Positions 1 to 7,841 of a stretch of DNA of 56,750 bases are shown piece by piece (position 1 is the first letter of the stretch; each line of letters opens with the position of its first letter). Position numbers and translations under genes: made by a program. Under the pieces are notes generated by a model that worked only from the letters and a program-made list of their open reading frames with translations, had not been told where the DNA came from and searched no databases. Where the stretch lies: NCBI GenBank assembly GCA_031291295.1, contig JARLJI010000007.1, positions 1 to 56,750 of the forward strand, read 5' to 3'. Source of the stretch: Rhodoferax sp. Its GTDB lineage: Bacteria > Pseudomonadota > Gammaproteobacteria > Burkholderiales > Burkholderiaceae_C.

Positions 1-120
1 AGCATCCGACCCGCCTTCAATCGTTTCTTCGCCGCTTCGCTCAATCGTTTTTGCATCACGCCAATATTCTCCAGCATTGCTATTGGAGACATAACGCTTG
101 AAACGCTCAGCGGTTGTCAC
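1..120 (-). CDS. Hypothetical protein, N-terminal 40 residues (runs off left edge)
   Basis: An open frame begins with a GTG codon at 120 and continues without a stop through the left edge. The visible 40 residues are charged and polar (they include the stretch AERFKRYVSNSNAGEYWRD) and look like normal soluble protein. I do not recognise the family. The start is a guess: there is no strong Shine-Dalgarno sequence and no ATG in frame. The stop codon of the small hydrophobic reading frame just upstream (124-198) lies in the same frame, so one longer gene split by a stop codon is also possible. Confidence 0.35.
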   Translation of the reverse strand, partial: MTTAERFKRYVSNSNAGEYWRDAKTIERSGEETIEGGSDA

Positions 121-123
121 GAT

Positions 124-198
124 TTACGGAAATATCAATAGACCGCCAACGAGCAATGAAACTGCCGCAACGAGGGATAGGAGAAGCTTATCGTTCAT
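124..198 (-). CDS. Possible 24-residue hydrophobic peptide
   Basis: An ATG at 198 opens a 24-codon frame encoding MNDKLLLSL followed by a strongly hydrophobic run ending in LLIFP, which would form one membrane segment. It sits directly upstream of and in frame with the partial gene at 1-120. A GGAG-like sequence is not obvious on this strand. It may be a real small membrane peptide, or the signal-anchor part of a gene broken by the stop at 124-126. Nothing links it to a known family. Confidence 0.25.
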   Translation of the reverse strand: MNDKLLLSLVAAVSLLVGGLLIFP

Positions 199-511
199 GA
201 CTGGGGCGGCGCGCGGAGTGTAACCGGCCAACGGAACACTTCTGAATGCCGCACACTTTCGACAAAGAGCCCTGAGTTCAAAAGATTTTTCAGGTTATAC
301 GGCACGCGAATCCAGTTTAACCGGCGAAGCATCCATGGGACCAGTTCAATCGTTGGGCAGATGTGCGGCCTGGCTGGACAAGCGGATTTCAAGTCATTTC
401 GGCCTGTAGTCCATGCTGGGCGTGCGCAATACGCTATCAATTTCATACTCGTACGCGAGCCACAAAGAAGAGTCGCCCTTCCTATGCGAGCGTCATACTT
501 TTCCGCCTTGC
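199..511. other. Intergenic stretch with one dispersed repeat
   Basis: About 310 bases separate the small leftward frame from the antitoxin pseudogene. Apart from the dispersed repeat copy near 385-450, I see no convincing gene here: the open frames on both strands have no recognisable protein content. No toxin gene accompanies the antitoxin on this side. Confidence 0.5.
385..450 (+). repeat. Dispersed ~60-bp repeat, copy A
   Basis: The segment contains CATTTCGGCCTGTAG, a spacer of about 20 bases, then CGCTATCAATTTCATACTCG. The same arrangement recurs at 1711-1780 and, with the right-hand 19 bases identical, inside murU at 7291-7357. More diverged relatives occur near 27.55, 43.74 and 46.73 kb and, reversed, near 22.2 kb. 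This copy is intergenic. Confidence 0.6.
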
Positions 512-797
512 TCAGTGGGATCCCGTAGCTTTGTGAGGCAACAGGCGCACTTGCAACTCGCACCCAACCGCCATCGCGTAGCGCTTGAGGGTGGCCAAAG
601 ACGGCGCACGCTTGCCTGCGAACTCGAGCCGGGAGATGGCGCTCCTGGTTGTGCCCCTCCGCTCGGCCACGGCGTCCTGGGTCAGGCCGGCGCGGGAGCG
701 CGCCTTGAGCATTTGGCCCGCAACCTGGTATTCGAGGGCGAGCGCATGGCAGGCTTCGATGAAGCCCGCGCAATACGCCTACACCATAGTGCGACAT
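512..797 (-). pseudogene. XRE-family antitoxin (HigA-like), broken by a 13-bp insertion near its 5' end
   Basis: The frame from 712 to 512 encodes a helix-turn-helix protein (TQDAVAERRGTTRSAISRLE), ending in the CELQVRLLPH tail seen in small XRE antitoxins encoded beside RelE/ParE-type toxins. The conserved N-terminal part (AGFIEACHALALEYQVAGQ) is readable upstream in the same frame but runs into a TAG. The natural start, ATG at 797 followed by codons for MSHY, is in another frame. Removing 13 bases (about 773-785, between two copies of TAT) restores one continuous protein, so I read this as an insertion. Translation from an internal ATG at 712 could still give a 66-residue protein with the helix-turn-helix. 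No toxin gene is recognisable on either side. Confidence 0.65.
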
Positions 798-1124
798 CGC
801 CCGGCTTCGCCGCACCCATCAACCGACGCCGATAAGATGCCTCTCATGTCCCGCATCTCTTTTTCCACTGCACCGCGCCAACTGACCGCCAGCATCGCCG
901 GCTGCGCGCGCTGGCCCGCCCTGTGGGCCGGGATGGGGATCCGCACCCGGAAGCGGGCCGCACTGGCCTGAGCCCGGCGGTCGCTTCCACAGCCCTTCTG
1001 CGCAAACCTCAGACCGCCGGGCCAACAACGGCTCCATGGGGCGGCGTCTGCCTGTTGCGGCGACGCGGGGTTTGCAATCTTCGAAGTTATCTCTGCCTCA
1101 CAGGCAGACCCACGGGAGAAACCA
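798..1124. other. Stretch without a recognisable gene
   Basis: This 327-base stretch lies upstream of the antitoxin pseudogene, where its toxin partner would be expected. Short frames exist on both strands but none shows a recognisable motif or a good ribosome binding site. It may be the eroded remnant of the toxin gene, but I cannot identify it. Confidence 0.4.
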
Positions 1125-1340
1125 ATGACACACCAACTGCACAACCGATGGGCCGCAATGATGCTGATGCCGATGTGGATCCACCACCAGGCCACCGAAG
1201 TGGTGGCGAAGTGCATCGATCCTGAACTGTTGCACGATCCGCGCGCTCTGAACGACTTTTGGCGGCCTCCGGCCGGGGAGCGTTTGAATCCGCTGGAGTT
1301 CCACGGCAAGCGGGCACAGCGCCGGCAAGATGCGTGTTGA
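1125..1340 (+). CDS. Hypothetical 71-residue protein
   Basis: The ATG at 1125 is preceded by a good Shine-Dalgarno-like GGGAGAAA. The product starts MTHQLHNRWAAMMLMPMWI, has a hydrophobic methionine-rich first third and a basic C-terminal end, and resembles no family I know. The ribosome binding site is the main support. The neighbours on both sides are degenerate, so this may also be a remnant. Confidence 0.35.
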   Translation: MTHQLHNRWAAMMLMPMWIHHQATEVVAKCIDPELLHDPRALNDFWRPPAGERLNPLEFHGKRAQRRQDAC

Positions 1341-1374
1341 TGACGCTGAGGGTGATATAGCCTGACGTGTCCGG

Positions 1375-1652
1375 ATGGTGGTCCTGCTCGTGCTGCTGGG
1401 CATTCTCGGTTTCCTGCTGGTTTATGGGCTCGATGAGAGCCGGCGCATCGGCAGCCACATGCGTCCAGGGTTCGTCGCCTTGTTCACATTTACTTTTGCG
1501 GTGACGGTGGGGGCGCTTTGGGCGCCGCAGTCATCGGTGGCTTTGGCTGGTGGCACATGAAGCGCAACAGGCGCTCGTTCATCGAAAGCTGGATTGAGAG
1601 ATTCATCGAGAAGAATCCCCATCTGTTTCGCGCGGGCAACTGCAAGCGGTGA
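1375..1652 (+). pseudogene. Small two-segment membrane protein with a frameshift
   Basis: The first frame (from ATG 1375) encodes a hydrophobic segment (VVLLVLLGILGFLLVYG), a short polar loop and the start of a second hydrophobic segment. Near 1500-1515, in a run of G residues, the protein-like reading moves to another frame, which continues with GALGAAVIGGFGWWHMKRNR and an amphipathic basic tail (SWIERFIEKNPHLF) to a TGA at 1652. Joined, the two parts give a plausible protein of about 90 residues with two membrane helices and a cytoplasmic tail. The family is unknown. A sequencing error in the G run would explain it equally well. Confidence 0.35.
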
Positions 1653-1710
1653 GCCTGTGGGCCTGGTTGGCGTGATTCAGCCGTTGCTCGCGACACTGCC
1701 CTGTTGGGCC

Positions 1711-1780
1711 AGCGGGATTCAAGCCATTTCGGCCTGTAGCCCATATTGGGCATGCACTGCACGCTATTAATTTCATACTT
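1711..1780 (+). repeat. Dispersed ~60-bp repeat, copy B
   Basis: This copy has CATTTCGGCCTGTAGCCC, about 20 variable bases, then CGCTATTAATTTCATACTTG. It matches copy A (385-450) along most of its length, including the flanking AGCGG(G)ATTCAAG. It lies in the 185-base gap between the frameshifted membrane protein and the convergent chaC gene. Confidence 0.6.
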
Positions 1781-1837
1781 GCGCGAGAACCGTGACCTTG
1801 ACCGCACAACAGCTCACATCGCGTCCCGCCTCGCGAA

Positions 1838-2560
1838 TCAAGGTATGCCATACACCTCCACCTGCATCAACAGTTCCGTGAGATATTCCTCCTCGATCTT
1901 GAACTCCTTAAAGTGCGCAACGAGGTTTTCCAGGTACTGGCGATTCGTGCCGAGGTGGCCGGTGCCCGTGGCGATGATCGCTGCGGTCTGCTCGATCGGC
2001 AGTTCGCCGACATACTGCGCGTGCGCCGTGTTGGCGGCAAATACCAGCGCGTTGATGGGGCCTTGTGGCGTCGTGACCTTTGATCGGAACGGGCGGTAGT
2101 GTCCCTGCAGCATCTCGCGGCGCCACACGATGGCGCTCTCACCATCCGCGCACGCGCCGGCGATGCGGAACGCGACGCCCTGACAGTGGCCGGCGCTTCG
2201 TTCCAGCCCGAGCATCAGGGCCGGCCATTCTGGCGAGCCGCGGCCGATCTCGAGCCTGATGCAAAAGCGGCGTCGATAGCCTTGGATTTCGGCCAGCCTG
2301 ACTTCCTCGAAGTGGAAGCCGGGGTCCCACAAGAGGGAGCCGTAGCCGAAGACCCAGATGTCTTCCCCGGCGCGGCAGTCGCCCAGCACGATGCGCCGGG
2401 AGGCGTCCAGTTCGTGCTCGGACAGGCGCCAGTGGGGACCGAGGCCATTGGCACGGGCCCGCGCATCCCAGGTGGCGACGAGTTCACGGGTGGCGCGCAG
2501 CTCCGACTGATCGGGCGGGACCACCTTGCCCTGCAATTGCGGAACGTGCCTGAAGGCCAT
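1838..2560 (-). CDS. chaC: Glutathione-specific gamma-glutamylcyclotransferase (ChaC family)
   Basis: ChaC enzymes cleave glutathione to 5-oxoproline and Cys-Gly in the cytoplasm. The 240-residue product has the substrate-binding signature VFGYGSLLWDPGF near residue 75, followed by GYRRRFCIR and the GVAFRI region that are typical of the family; the acidic catalytic residue is expected between these. The ATG at 2560 is chosen. A GTG at 2575 overlapping the previous stop is possible, and longer starts would overlap the upstream gene. It follows the SnoaL-like gene by 11 bases and is probably cotranscribed with it. Confidence 0.88.
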   Translation of the reverse strand: MAFRHVPQLQGKVVPPDQSELRATRELVATWDARARANGLGPHWRLSEHELDASRRIVLGDCRAGEDIWVFGYGSLLWDPGFHFEEVRLAEIQGYRRRFCIRLEIGRGSPEWPALMLGLERSAGHCQGVAFRIAGACADGESAIVWRREMLQGHYRPFRSKVTTPQGPINALVFAANTAHAQYVGELPIEQTAAIIATGTGHLGTNRQYLENLVAHFKEFKIEEEYLTELLMQVEVYGIP

Positions 2561-2571
2561 GGAGGCTACGG

Positions 2572-2937
2572 TCACATGGCCGAATAGAAGAACTCTTCGC
2601 GCACGATTTTCCCGTCCTTGACCGTGTACAGGCCCACCTCGTCCATCTTCATGCGCTGGCCCGAGGCTTTCGGGGTCACCTCGAACTGAAAGCCGACGAT
2701 GAACCGGTCGTCGTGCGGCCACGGGCCCGTTATCGAGGCGGAATGGATTTCATGGTTGGCGCTCCACCATTCGCCCTTGGCCTTGATGGCCGCGAGCCCG
2801 ACGGCTTCGCGCTGCGCTCCGGGTGGCGCGCCTGCCTCGACGCTCACGGCATCTGGGGCATACAGCGCCTGGGCTTCCGTGTACTTGCCTTGCCTGCATA
2901 GCTCGACCAGCTTGTTCGCGATTGCTAGAGTATTCAT
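2572..2937 (-). CDS. SnoaL-like (NTF2-fold) protein
   Basis: This 121-residue protein has the NTF2-like pattern: an N-terminal helical part (MNTLAIANKLVELCRQGKY), a YAPDAVSVE strand, a helix containing AIKAKGEWW, and C-terminal strands ending DEVGLYTVKDGKIVREEFF. SnoaL-like proteins include small-molecule isomerases, hydrolases and many proteins of unknown role, so the substrate cannot be told. It lies 11 bases upstream of chaC on the same strand and is preceded by about 90 bases containing GGAACG before its ATG. Fold assignment is fairly secure; function is open. Confidence 0.75.
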   Translation of the reverse strand: MNTLAIANKLVELCRQGKYTEAQALYAPDAVSVEAGAPPGAQREAVGLAAIKAKGEWWSANHEIHSASITGPWPHDDRFIVGFQFEVTPKASGQRMKMDEVGLYTVKDGKIVREEFFYSAM

Positions 2938-3027
2938 ATGCGTTCCTTTCGGCGGAAGTCAGAGAACTCGGAGGGCTCGAAGCCCTCCGCAATCCAGTAT
3001 AGGCGGGGGTCATCGCCGCCATGGCTT

Positions 3028-3501
3028 TTACGCGCGAAACAGCAGGTCGTACTCGAACGCGCGCACGACGGTGGCGGTGAACGCCGCTGCTCCGGCGTGG
3101 TTGGGGTTCAGCACGCAGGCCGGTTCCTCCGGAACAATGGCCGAGGGGACTTCGAGAATGGCCGAGGCGCCGCCGGCCCACCAGCGCGATCCCGCGGTCA
3201 CCGAGGCGCTGCCCGCGGGGATCGCGCGCCAGGCAACGGGCATCGTGGCGGGCGTCAGGATGGTCCGCGCGGCCCAGGCGCTCTCGGGCACATCGATCGC
3301 GACCAGGAAGCGGTTCAGCGGCAGACCCGTGGTGTCGATGTGCGCGGCGGTTTCGAGCACGGCCATGGCGATGCTGGGCGCGCAATACACCACGGCCTGG
3401 CCGTCGTCGTTCCAGCGGCCGGGGTGCGCGGCCGCGCCGCGTCCGGACAGGTCGTCGGCACGGTAGGTGCGCGTCTCGGTGGCGATGCGCCACAGCCTCA
3501 T
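3028..3501 (-). CDS. RES-domain NAD+-degrading toxin
   Basis: RES toxins degrade cellular NAD+ and halt growth when not bound by the cognate Xre antitoxin. The 157-residue product has the full domain: MRLWRIATETRTYRADDLSGRGAA at the start, GRWNDDGQAVVYCAPSIAMAVLE with the conserved Arg, Tyr and Glu, and a C-terminal FEYDLLFRA. It begins 21 bases after the stop of the Xre antitoxin gene and is clearly the second gene of that operon. Length is normal for the family and no inactivating change is visible. Confidence 0.9.
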   Translation of the reverse strand: MRLWRIATETRTYRADDLSGRGAAAHPGRWNDDGQAVVYCAPSIAMAVLETAAHIDTTGLPLNRFLVAIDVPESAWAARTILTPATMPVAWRAIPAGSASVTAGSRWWAGGASAILEVPSAIVPEEPACVLNPNHAGAAAFTATVVRAFEYDLLFRA

Positions 3502-3522
3502 GAGCGGTGCCTCACAGCGGCC

Positions 3523-4035
3523 TCACAGGTAGGCGCCGCTCGTCACGGCGCCCAGCACGCGGCTCACCATGGCCATGCCGGTCGGGGTATCCATGAGGTC
3601 GGCGGGCTTCTTGCCGCCCAGGGCGGGTTGGGGCCGCTCGATCCATTGGCCCAGCCACTTGGCCGCATCGACCTTGCGCGCGTCGGGATGCGTGCTCTCG
3701 GCCAGCAGATCGCGCGCCATGTCCAGCAGCCGCATGGTGCCGAGGGCCGCATAGGCGCCGCTGCCGGTCACGCGGCGGCCAGCGGCGCTGTTGCGCTCCA
3801 CGGTGGCCTTGGGTGCGCCGATGATCTGGGCAAAACGCACCATGGGCAGATCCAGCTCTTGCGCCAGCGACTTGACGAGCTGGCCGGACACGCCCTCGCG
3901 CTCCAGCTGCACCATTTCCAGCGGCTCGGCCCGGCTCAGGCGCAGCGAGTTGATGTAGGTCTTGAAGCTGGTGGTGCGTACCGTGGGCGGGCTGGCTTTG
4001 CCGGTGGGAGTTTTTTCGCTGCGCGCTGTGCTCAT
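3523..4035 (-). CDS. Xre/MbcA/ParS-family antitoxin of the RES-Xre pair
   Basis: The 170-residue protein has a central helix-turn-helix-like region (LPMVRFAQIIGAPKATVERN) and the C-terminal toxin-binding domain of the Xre-MbcA-ParS family (ALGTMRLLDMARDLLAE ... AAKWLGQWIERPQPALGGKKPADLMDTPTG). In this family the C-terminus binds and blocks the RES toxin and the complex represses its own promoter. The gene is first in the operon, and a perfect palindrome lies 18 bases upstream of its start. A basic, probably disordered N-terminus of about 25 residues precedes the domain. Confidence 0.9.
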   Translation of the reverse strand: MSTARSEKTPTGKASPPTVRTTSFKTYINSLRLSRAEPLEMVQLEREGVSGQLVKSLAQELDLPMVRFAQIIGAPKATVERNSAAGRRVTGSGAYAALGTMRLLDMARDLLAESTHPDARKVDAAKWLGQWIERPQPALGGKKPADLMDTPTGMAMVSRVLGAVTSGAYL

Positions 4036-4053
4036 GAGATGCCTCGTTGAGTA

Positions 4054-4083
4054 TCAATTGAGACATAGTTTAGTCTCAATTGA
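4054..4083. promoter_or_regulatory. Operator palindrome of the RES-Xre operon
   Basis: Two arms, TCAATTGAGAC (4054-4064) and GTCTCAATTGA (4073-4083), form a perfect 11-base inverted repeat with an 8-base centre. It overlaps the likely -10 element of the operon, as expected for an autorepressing toxin-antitoxin complex. Binding by the Xre protein is inferred from position. Confidence 0.75.
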
Positions 4084-4094
4084 GGTTTTTTCAA
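4067..4094 (-). promoter_or_regulatory. Predicted promoter of the RES-Xre operon
   Basis: On the minus strand, TTGAAA (4089-4094) and TAAACT (4067-4072) are separated by 16 bases and stand about 30 bases upstream of the antitoxin ATG. The -10 element is inside the centre of the palindrome, so bound repressor would occlude polymerase. Confidence 0.5.
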
Positions 4095-4109
4095 GGAGCC
4101 CCCTCGCCC

Positions 4110-5369
4110 TCAGTGCGCTTGATAGCCGTCGGTCAAGGTTTTCAGAAAGGCCGCCACATCGCGGATATCGGCCTCGCTGAGCCGGGGCCGGCCGCCGGGC
4201 GGATCGCCGAACGGGGCCTCGGTGTTCACGTTGCCGTGGTATTGCGGCGGCAGGTCGTCGAACTTGCGCACGCTGCCGTCCGGGTTGCGCGGGTAAAACC
4301 GCGCGGGCTCGACGTCGCGCAGCACGTAAAAGCGCAGTGCATCCTGCAGGCTGTGGAAGGCGCCGTTGTGGAAGAACACCTGGCGCAGCGCCACGTTGCG
4401 CAGGCTGGGCGTGCGGAACAGGCCGCAGTACTCGGGGCGGTCCTGCAGGTCGGTGCGCAGCGGGCCGCACAGGCCGAGGTCGAACCAGGCGGGGTCGGCA
4501 TTGGCGGCAATGGCGGGGTTGCGCGGCACGCCCAGCGCGATCAGCCCGAAGTCGGAGAACAGCGGCAGGCCGCCGTCGGACTTGACGGCGCTGATGTGGC
4601 AGGACGCGCAGTTGCCTTTGGCCGGGTCGTTGAACAGGGCCAGGCCGCGCGCTTCTTGCCTTGAGAGCGTGGCCTGGCCCCGAAGCACGGCGTCGTACCT
4701 GCTGGTGTAGGGGTAGAACTCCGCCGGCGTTTCCTGGAACACCTCGAGCGCCATCAGCGCCCAGTGAAAGGCGTTGGCCTTGTGATCGAAGATGTCGACC
4801 CCGAAGGTGGCGCGGAACTGGCCGGCGTAGGGTGCCCGCATGAGCTTGTCGACCACCTCGTCGGGCGATTTATTCGCCATCTCGAACGGTGACAGCAACG
4901 GCAGGCGCGCCTGGTCGTGCGCCGAGCTGGCGCGGCCGTCCCAGGTGCGCCCGCCGGTGGGGCCGGCGTCCACGCTGTCGTCGCCATCGTTGTCGAAATG
5001 GTGCTCAGAGAACGGCGGCACGCTCTGCAGGTAGCGCAGCGACGGCACGGCCCGCACGCCGGGGGTGTGGCCATCGCGCCCGCCGAACTGCACGGCCAGC
5101 GCATTGGGCGGGCCATAGGCATGGTCCGGGCTATGGCAGCTGGCGCACGAGAGCCGGCCAGAGGCCGACAGCGACGGGTCGAAAAACAGCACGCGACCCA
5201 GCGCCGCCATGGCCGCCACCGGGGGCGGCTGGGGCAAGGTCATGGCGTAGTCGGCGCCCGCCGGGGCGGCGCCGGCTTTTGAGGCAGCGCCGCTGGCCAG
5301 CAGCAGGGCGGCTAGAACAGCGACGACGGCGACCATCGACACACATTTGTCACGTTCCCGCATCATCAT
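4110..5369 (-). CDS. Di-haem cytochrome c peroxidase / MauG family protein
   Basis: The 419-residue product begins with a membrane-spanning signal sequence and has two c-type haem motifs CASCH (near residues 75 and 260), the layout of bacterial di-haem peroxidases that reduce hydrogen peroxide in the periplasm. The region between them holds the family motifs GRVLFFDPSLS, WDGRASS and FRTPSLRNVA. The start at 5369 is preferred because GACGAGG lies just upstream; an ATG at 5390 adds seven residues. Whether it is a true peroxidase or a MauG-like oxidase acting on a partner protein cannot be told. It is divergent from the acid phosphatase gene, with about 50 bases between the starts. Confidence 0.88.
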   Translation of the reverse strand: MMMRERDKCVSMVAVVAVLAALLLASGAASKAGAAPAGADYAMTLPQPPPVAAMAALGRVLFFDPSLSASGRLSCASCHSPDHAYGPPNALAVQFGGRDGHTPGVRAVPSLRYLQSVPPFSEHHFDNDGDDSVDAGPTGGRTWDGRASSAHDQARLPLLSPFEMANKSPDEVVDKLMRAPYAGQFRATFGVDIFDHKANAFHWALMALEVFQETPAEFYPYTSRYDAVLRGQATLSRQEARGLALFNDPAKGNCASCHISAVKSDGGLPLFSDFGLIALGVPRNPAIAANADPAWFDLGLCGPLRTDLQDRPEYCGLFRTPSLRNVALRQVFFHNGAFHSLQDALRFYVLRDVEPARFYPRNPDGSVRKFDDLPPQYHGNVNTEAPFGDPPGGRPRLSEADIRDVAAFLKTLTDGYQAH

Positions 5370-5422
5370 GAAGCCTCGTCTCTTCGCCATTCGGCCTTAT
5401 AGCATTCGCTTCTTTCAAGATC

Positions 5423-7057
5423 ATGATGAACTTCACTTTTCGCGTGCTGCCGCTGGCCGTTCTGCTGGCCACCCTGGGCGCCTGCAGCAGCCCGCCCACG
5501 AACAGCACTGCGGTGGCGGCCCGCACGCCGAACAGCGGCCTGAACCAGATCTCGACCGTGGTCGTGATCTATGCCGAGAACCGCGGCTTCGATAACCTCT
5601 ACGGCCTGTTCCCGGGCGCCAACGGCATTCCGGGTGTCAACCCCGCATCTACCGGCGGCGCCGAGCCGCAAAAGGACTTCGACGGCTCGGTGCTGCCCGT
5701 CCTGCCGCCCACCTGGGGCGGCCTGACCGCCGGCGGCCAGGCGCCGGTGGTGACGCAGGCGCAGACCATGGGCTGGGCCAACCGGCCGTTCCAGATCGAC
5801 AACCCGGCCGGCCTGCAGAACACGGGCACGGTCGTGCCGCAGTCGGTCATCACGCGCGACCTGGTGCACCGCTTCTACATCAACCAGATGCAGATCGACG
5901 GCGGCAGGAACGACGGGTTCGCCGCGTATTCCGACGCGGGCGGCCTGGCCATGAGTTATTACGACGGCAGCAAGATGGCCCTGTGGCAAGTGGCGCGGCA
6001 ATACGTGCTGGCCGACAACTTCTTCATGGGGGCGTTCGGCGGCTCGTTCCTGAACCACCAGTACCTCGTCTGCGCCTGTGCCCCTGAATACCCGAACGCC
6101 GATACAGCGCCGGCCAAACCCTCCATCTCGGCCATCGACACCGATGCCCACGGCCACTTCGTGCGCCTGACGCCGGCCCCGCAAGCAACCCGCAGCGTGC
6201 TCGATGCCGCACCGACCTTCCTGCAGGACGGCAACCTCACGCCCCGGGACGCCAACGGCAAGTTCTACGCCGTCAACACCATGCAGCCGCCCTACCAGCC
6301 GAGCCAAAACCAGGCCGCGGGGAGCGATGCCACGCGGCTGTACGCCGACCCGGCCAAGGCGACGACACTGCCGGCGCAAACGCAGACCACCATCGCTGAC
6401 CTGCTCGATGCGCGCGGCGTCGACTGGGCCTGGTATGCAGGCGCCTGGTCCACGGTGGCGCAGGACCGCCGCGTGATCTACAACAACACCACGCCGGACT
6501 TCCAGCCGCACCACCAGCCGTTCAACTACTACGCCCACTTCGACCCGGTCACGCAGGCGGCCTACCGGCAGGCCCACCTGCGGGACTTCGACAGCCAGTT
6601 CCTGCAGGACGCCGCTGCCGGCCGGCTGCCGCCCGTGACCTTCTACAAGCCGCAGGGCAACCTGAACCAGCACTCCGGCTACGCCGACGTGGCCTCGGGC
6701 GACGCACACATCGCCAGCGTGATCCGCCAGCTGCGGCAAAGCCCGCAGTGGCGCCACATGCTGGTGGTGGTGACCTATGACGAAAACGGCGGTTTGTACG
6801 ACCACGCCAAGGTGCCCCAAGCCGACCGATGGGGCCCCGGCACGCGCATCCCGGCCCTCATCGTGTCGCCGTATGCCAAAAAAGGCTACGTGGACCACAC
6901 GCAGTACGACACGGCCTCGATCCTGCGCTTCATCACGCGCCGCTTCGGCCTGCCGACGCTGGACGGCTTGGCGCAGCGCGACCAGGCCTTGATCGCGAAC
7001 GGCTCGCCCCCGATGGGCGACCTGACGAACGCGCTCGACTTCAGCCAGCCGAACTGA
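5423..7057 (+). CDS. Lipoprotein acid phosphatase / phospholipase C-like phosphoesterase (AcpA-like)
   Basis: The 544-residue protein belongs to the alkaline-phosphatase-like phosphoesterase family that includes AcpA and bacterial phospholipase C. The N-terminus is a lipoprotein signal ending LATLGACSS, so the protein is probably lipid-anchored outside the inner membrane. Family motifs include VVVIYAENRGFDNLYG (metal and nucleophile region), NFFMGAFGGSFLNHQYL, VTYDENGGLYDH and GPGTRIPALIVSPYAKKGYVDH. The likely role is release of phosphate from organic phosphoesters; the substrate is not evident. No phosphate-responsive site was recognised in the short divergent promoter region. Confidence 0.85.
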   Translation: MMNFTFRVLPLAVLLATLGACSSPPTNSTAVAARTPNSGLNQISTVVVIYAENRGFDNLYGLFPGANGIPGVNPASTGGAEPQKDFDGSVLPVLPPTWGGLTAGGQAPVVTQAQTMGWANRPFQIDNPAGLQNTGTVVPQSVITRDLVHRFYINQMQIDGGRNDGFAAYSDAGGLAMSYYDGSKMALWQVARQYVLADNFFMGAFGGSFLNHQYLVCACAPEYPNADTAPAKPSISAIDTDAHGHFVRLTPAPQATRSVLDAAPTFLQDGNLTPRDANGKFYAVNTMQPPYQPSQNQAAGSDATRLYADPAKATTLPAQTQTTIADLLDARGVDWAWYAGAWSTVAQDRRVIYNNTTPDFQPHHQPFNYYAHFDPVTQAAYRQAHLRDFDSQFLQDAAAGRLPPVTFYKPQGNLNQHSGYADVASGDAHIASVIRQLRQSPQWRHMLVVVTYDENGGLYDHAKVPQADRWGPGTRIPALIVSPYAKKGYVDHTQYDTASILRFITRRFGLPTLDGLAQRDQALIANGSPPMGDLTNALDFSQPN

Positions 7058-7099
7058 GCCCGCGCGCAGGGCGCGCGGCTGCCCGGTACACTGCCGCGC

Positions 7100-7834
7100 A
7101 TGACGTTGCGCCCTGCTCAAGCCATGATCCTCGCCGCCGGCCGCGGCGAGCGCATGCGGCCGCTGACCGACACGTGCCCGAAACCGCTCTTGAGGGTACG
7201 TGGCAAGCCGCTGATGCAGTGGCCGATGGAAGCACTGGCGCGCGGCGGCTTTGATCGGCTGGTGGTCAACACGGCCTGGCTGGGTGAGCAGCTTGAGAGT
7301 CATTTCGGCTCGCAGCCCTTGCTGGATATCGGCAGTTCGCTATCAATTTCATACTCGCATGAAGGCCGCGATTTTGGCGGTGCGCTGGAGACGGCGGGCG
7401 GCATCGTGCGCGCGCTGCCGCTGCTCGACGAGGTGTTCTGGGTGCTGGCCGGCGATGTGTTCGCGCCCGACATCGCATTCACGCGGGCCGCCTTCGAGCG
7501 CTTTGCCGCGAGCGGCCAACTGGCCCATGTGTGGCTGGTGCCGAATCCGGCGCACAACGCCAAGGGAGATTTCGGGCTCTCGCCGCAGGGGCTGGCGCTC
7601 AACCACGCGGAGCAGAAATACACCTTCAGCACCATCGCCCTGTACCGCCGGGCGCTGTTCGAGCCGCCGTATTGCGACGTGCCCCCCGGTAACCCCGGCG
7701 GCGTCAAGACCCCGCTGGCACCCCTGTTGCGCGCAGCGATGGACAATGGACAAATCAGCGCCGAGCTGTATCTTGGGGCCTGGACCGATGTCGGCACGCC
7801 CGAACGCCTGGCGCAGCTCAACACCACCGACTAA
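7100..7834 (+). CDS. murU: N-acetylmuramate alpha-1-phosphate uridylyltransferase
   Basis: MurU makes UDP-MurNAc from MurNAc-1-phosphate in the anhydromuropeptide recycling route that bypasses de novo synthesis. The 244-residue product has the nucleotidyltransferase signature MILAAGRGERMRPLTDTCPKPLL, the VLAGDVFAPD metal site and the end GAWTDVGTPERL. Its kinase partner AmgK is encoded at 26421-27542, so the pathway is split. A copy of the dispersed repeat (7291-7357) lies in frame between AWLGEQ and the conserved LSISYSHEG region and slightly lengthens the loop. The pepP gene follows after 7 bases. Confidence 0.88.
   Translation: MTLRPAQAMILAAGRGERMRPLTDTCPKPLLRVRGKPLMQWPMEALARGGFDRLVVNTAWLGEQLESHFGSQPLLDIGSSLSISYSHEGRDFGGALETAGGIVRALPLLDEVFWVLAGDVFAPDIAFTRAAFERFAASGQLAHVWLVPNPAHNAKGDFGLSPQGLALNHAEQKYTFSTIALYRRALFEPPYCDVPPGNPGGVKTPLAPLLRAAMDNGQISAELYLGAWTDVGTPERLAQLNTTD
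7291..7357 (+). repeat. Dispersed ~60-bp repeat, copy C, inside murU
   Basis: CATTTCGGCTCGCAGCCC, 20 bases, then CGCTATCAATTTCATACTCG matches intergenic copies A and B. Here it is translated in frame, encoding roughly ESHFGSQPLLDIGSSLSISYS, and MurU remains intact. Confidence 0.55.
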
Positions 7835-7841
7835 AAGCACC

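Noticed and set aside
5366..7303. 645-codon open frame on the minus strand
   Set aside because: It is the antisense of the acid phosphatase gene; its product is His/Arg/Gly-rich with no motif. High GC content keeps antisense frames open.
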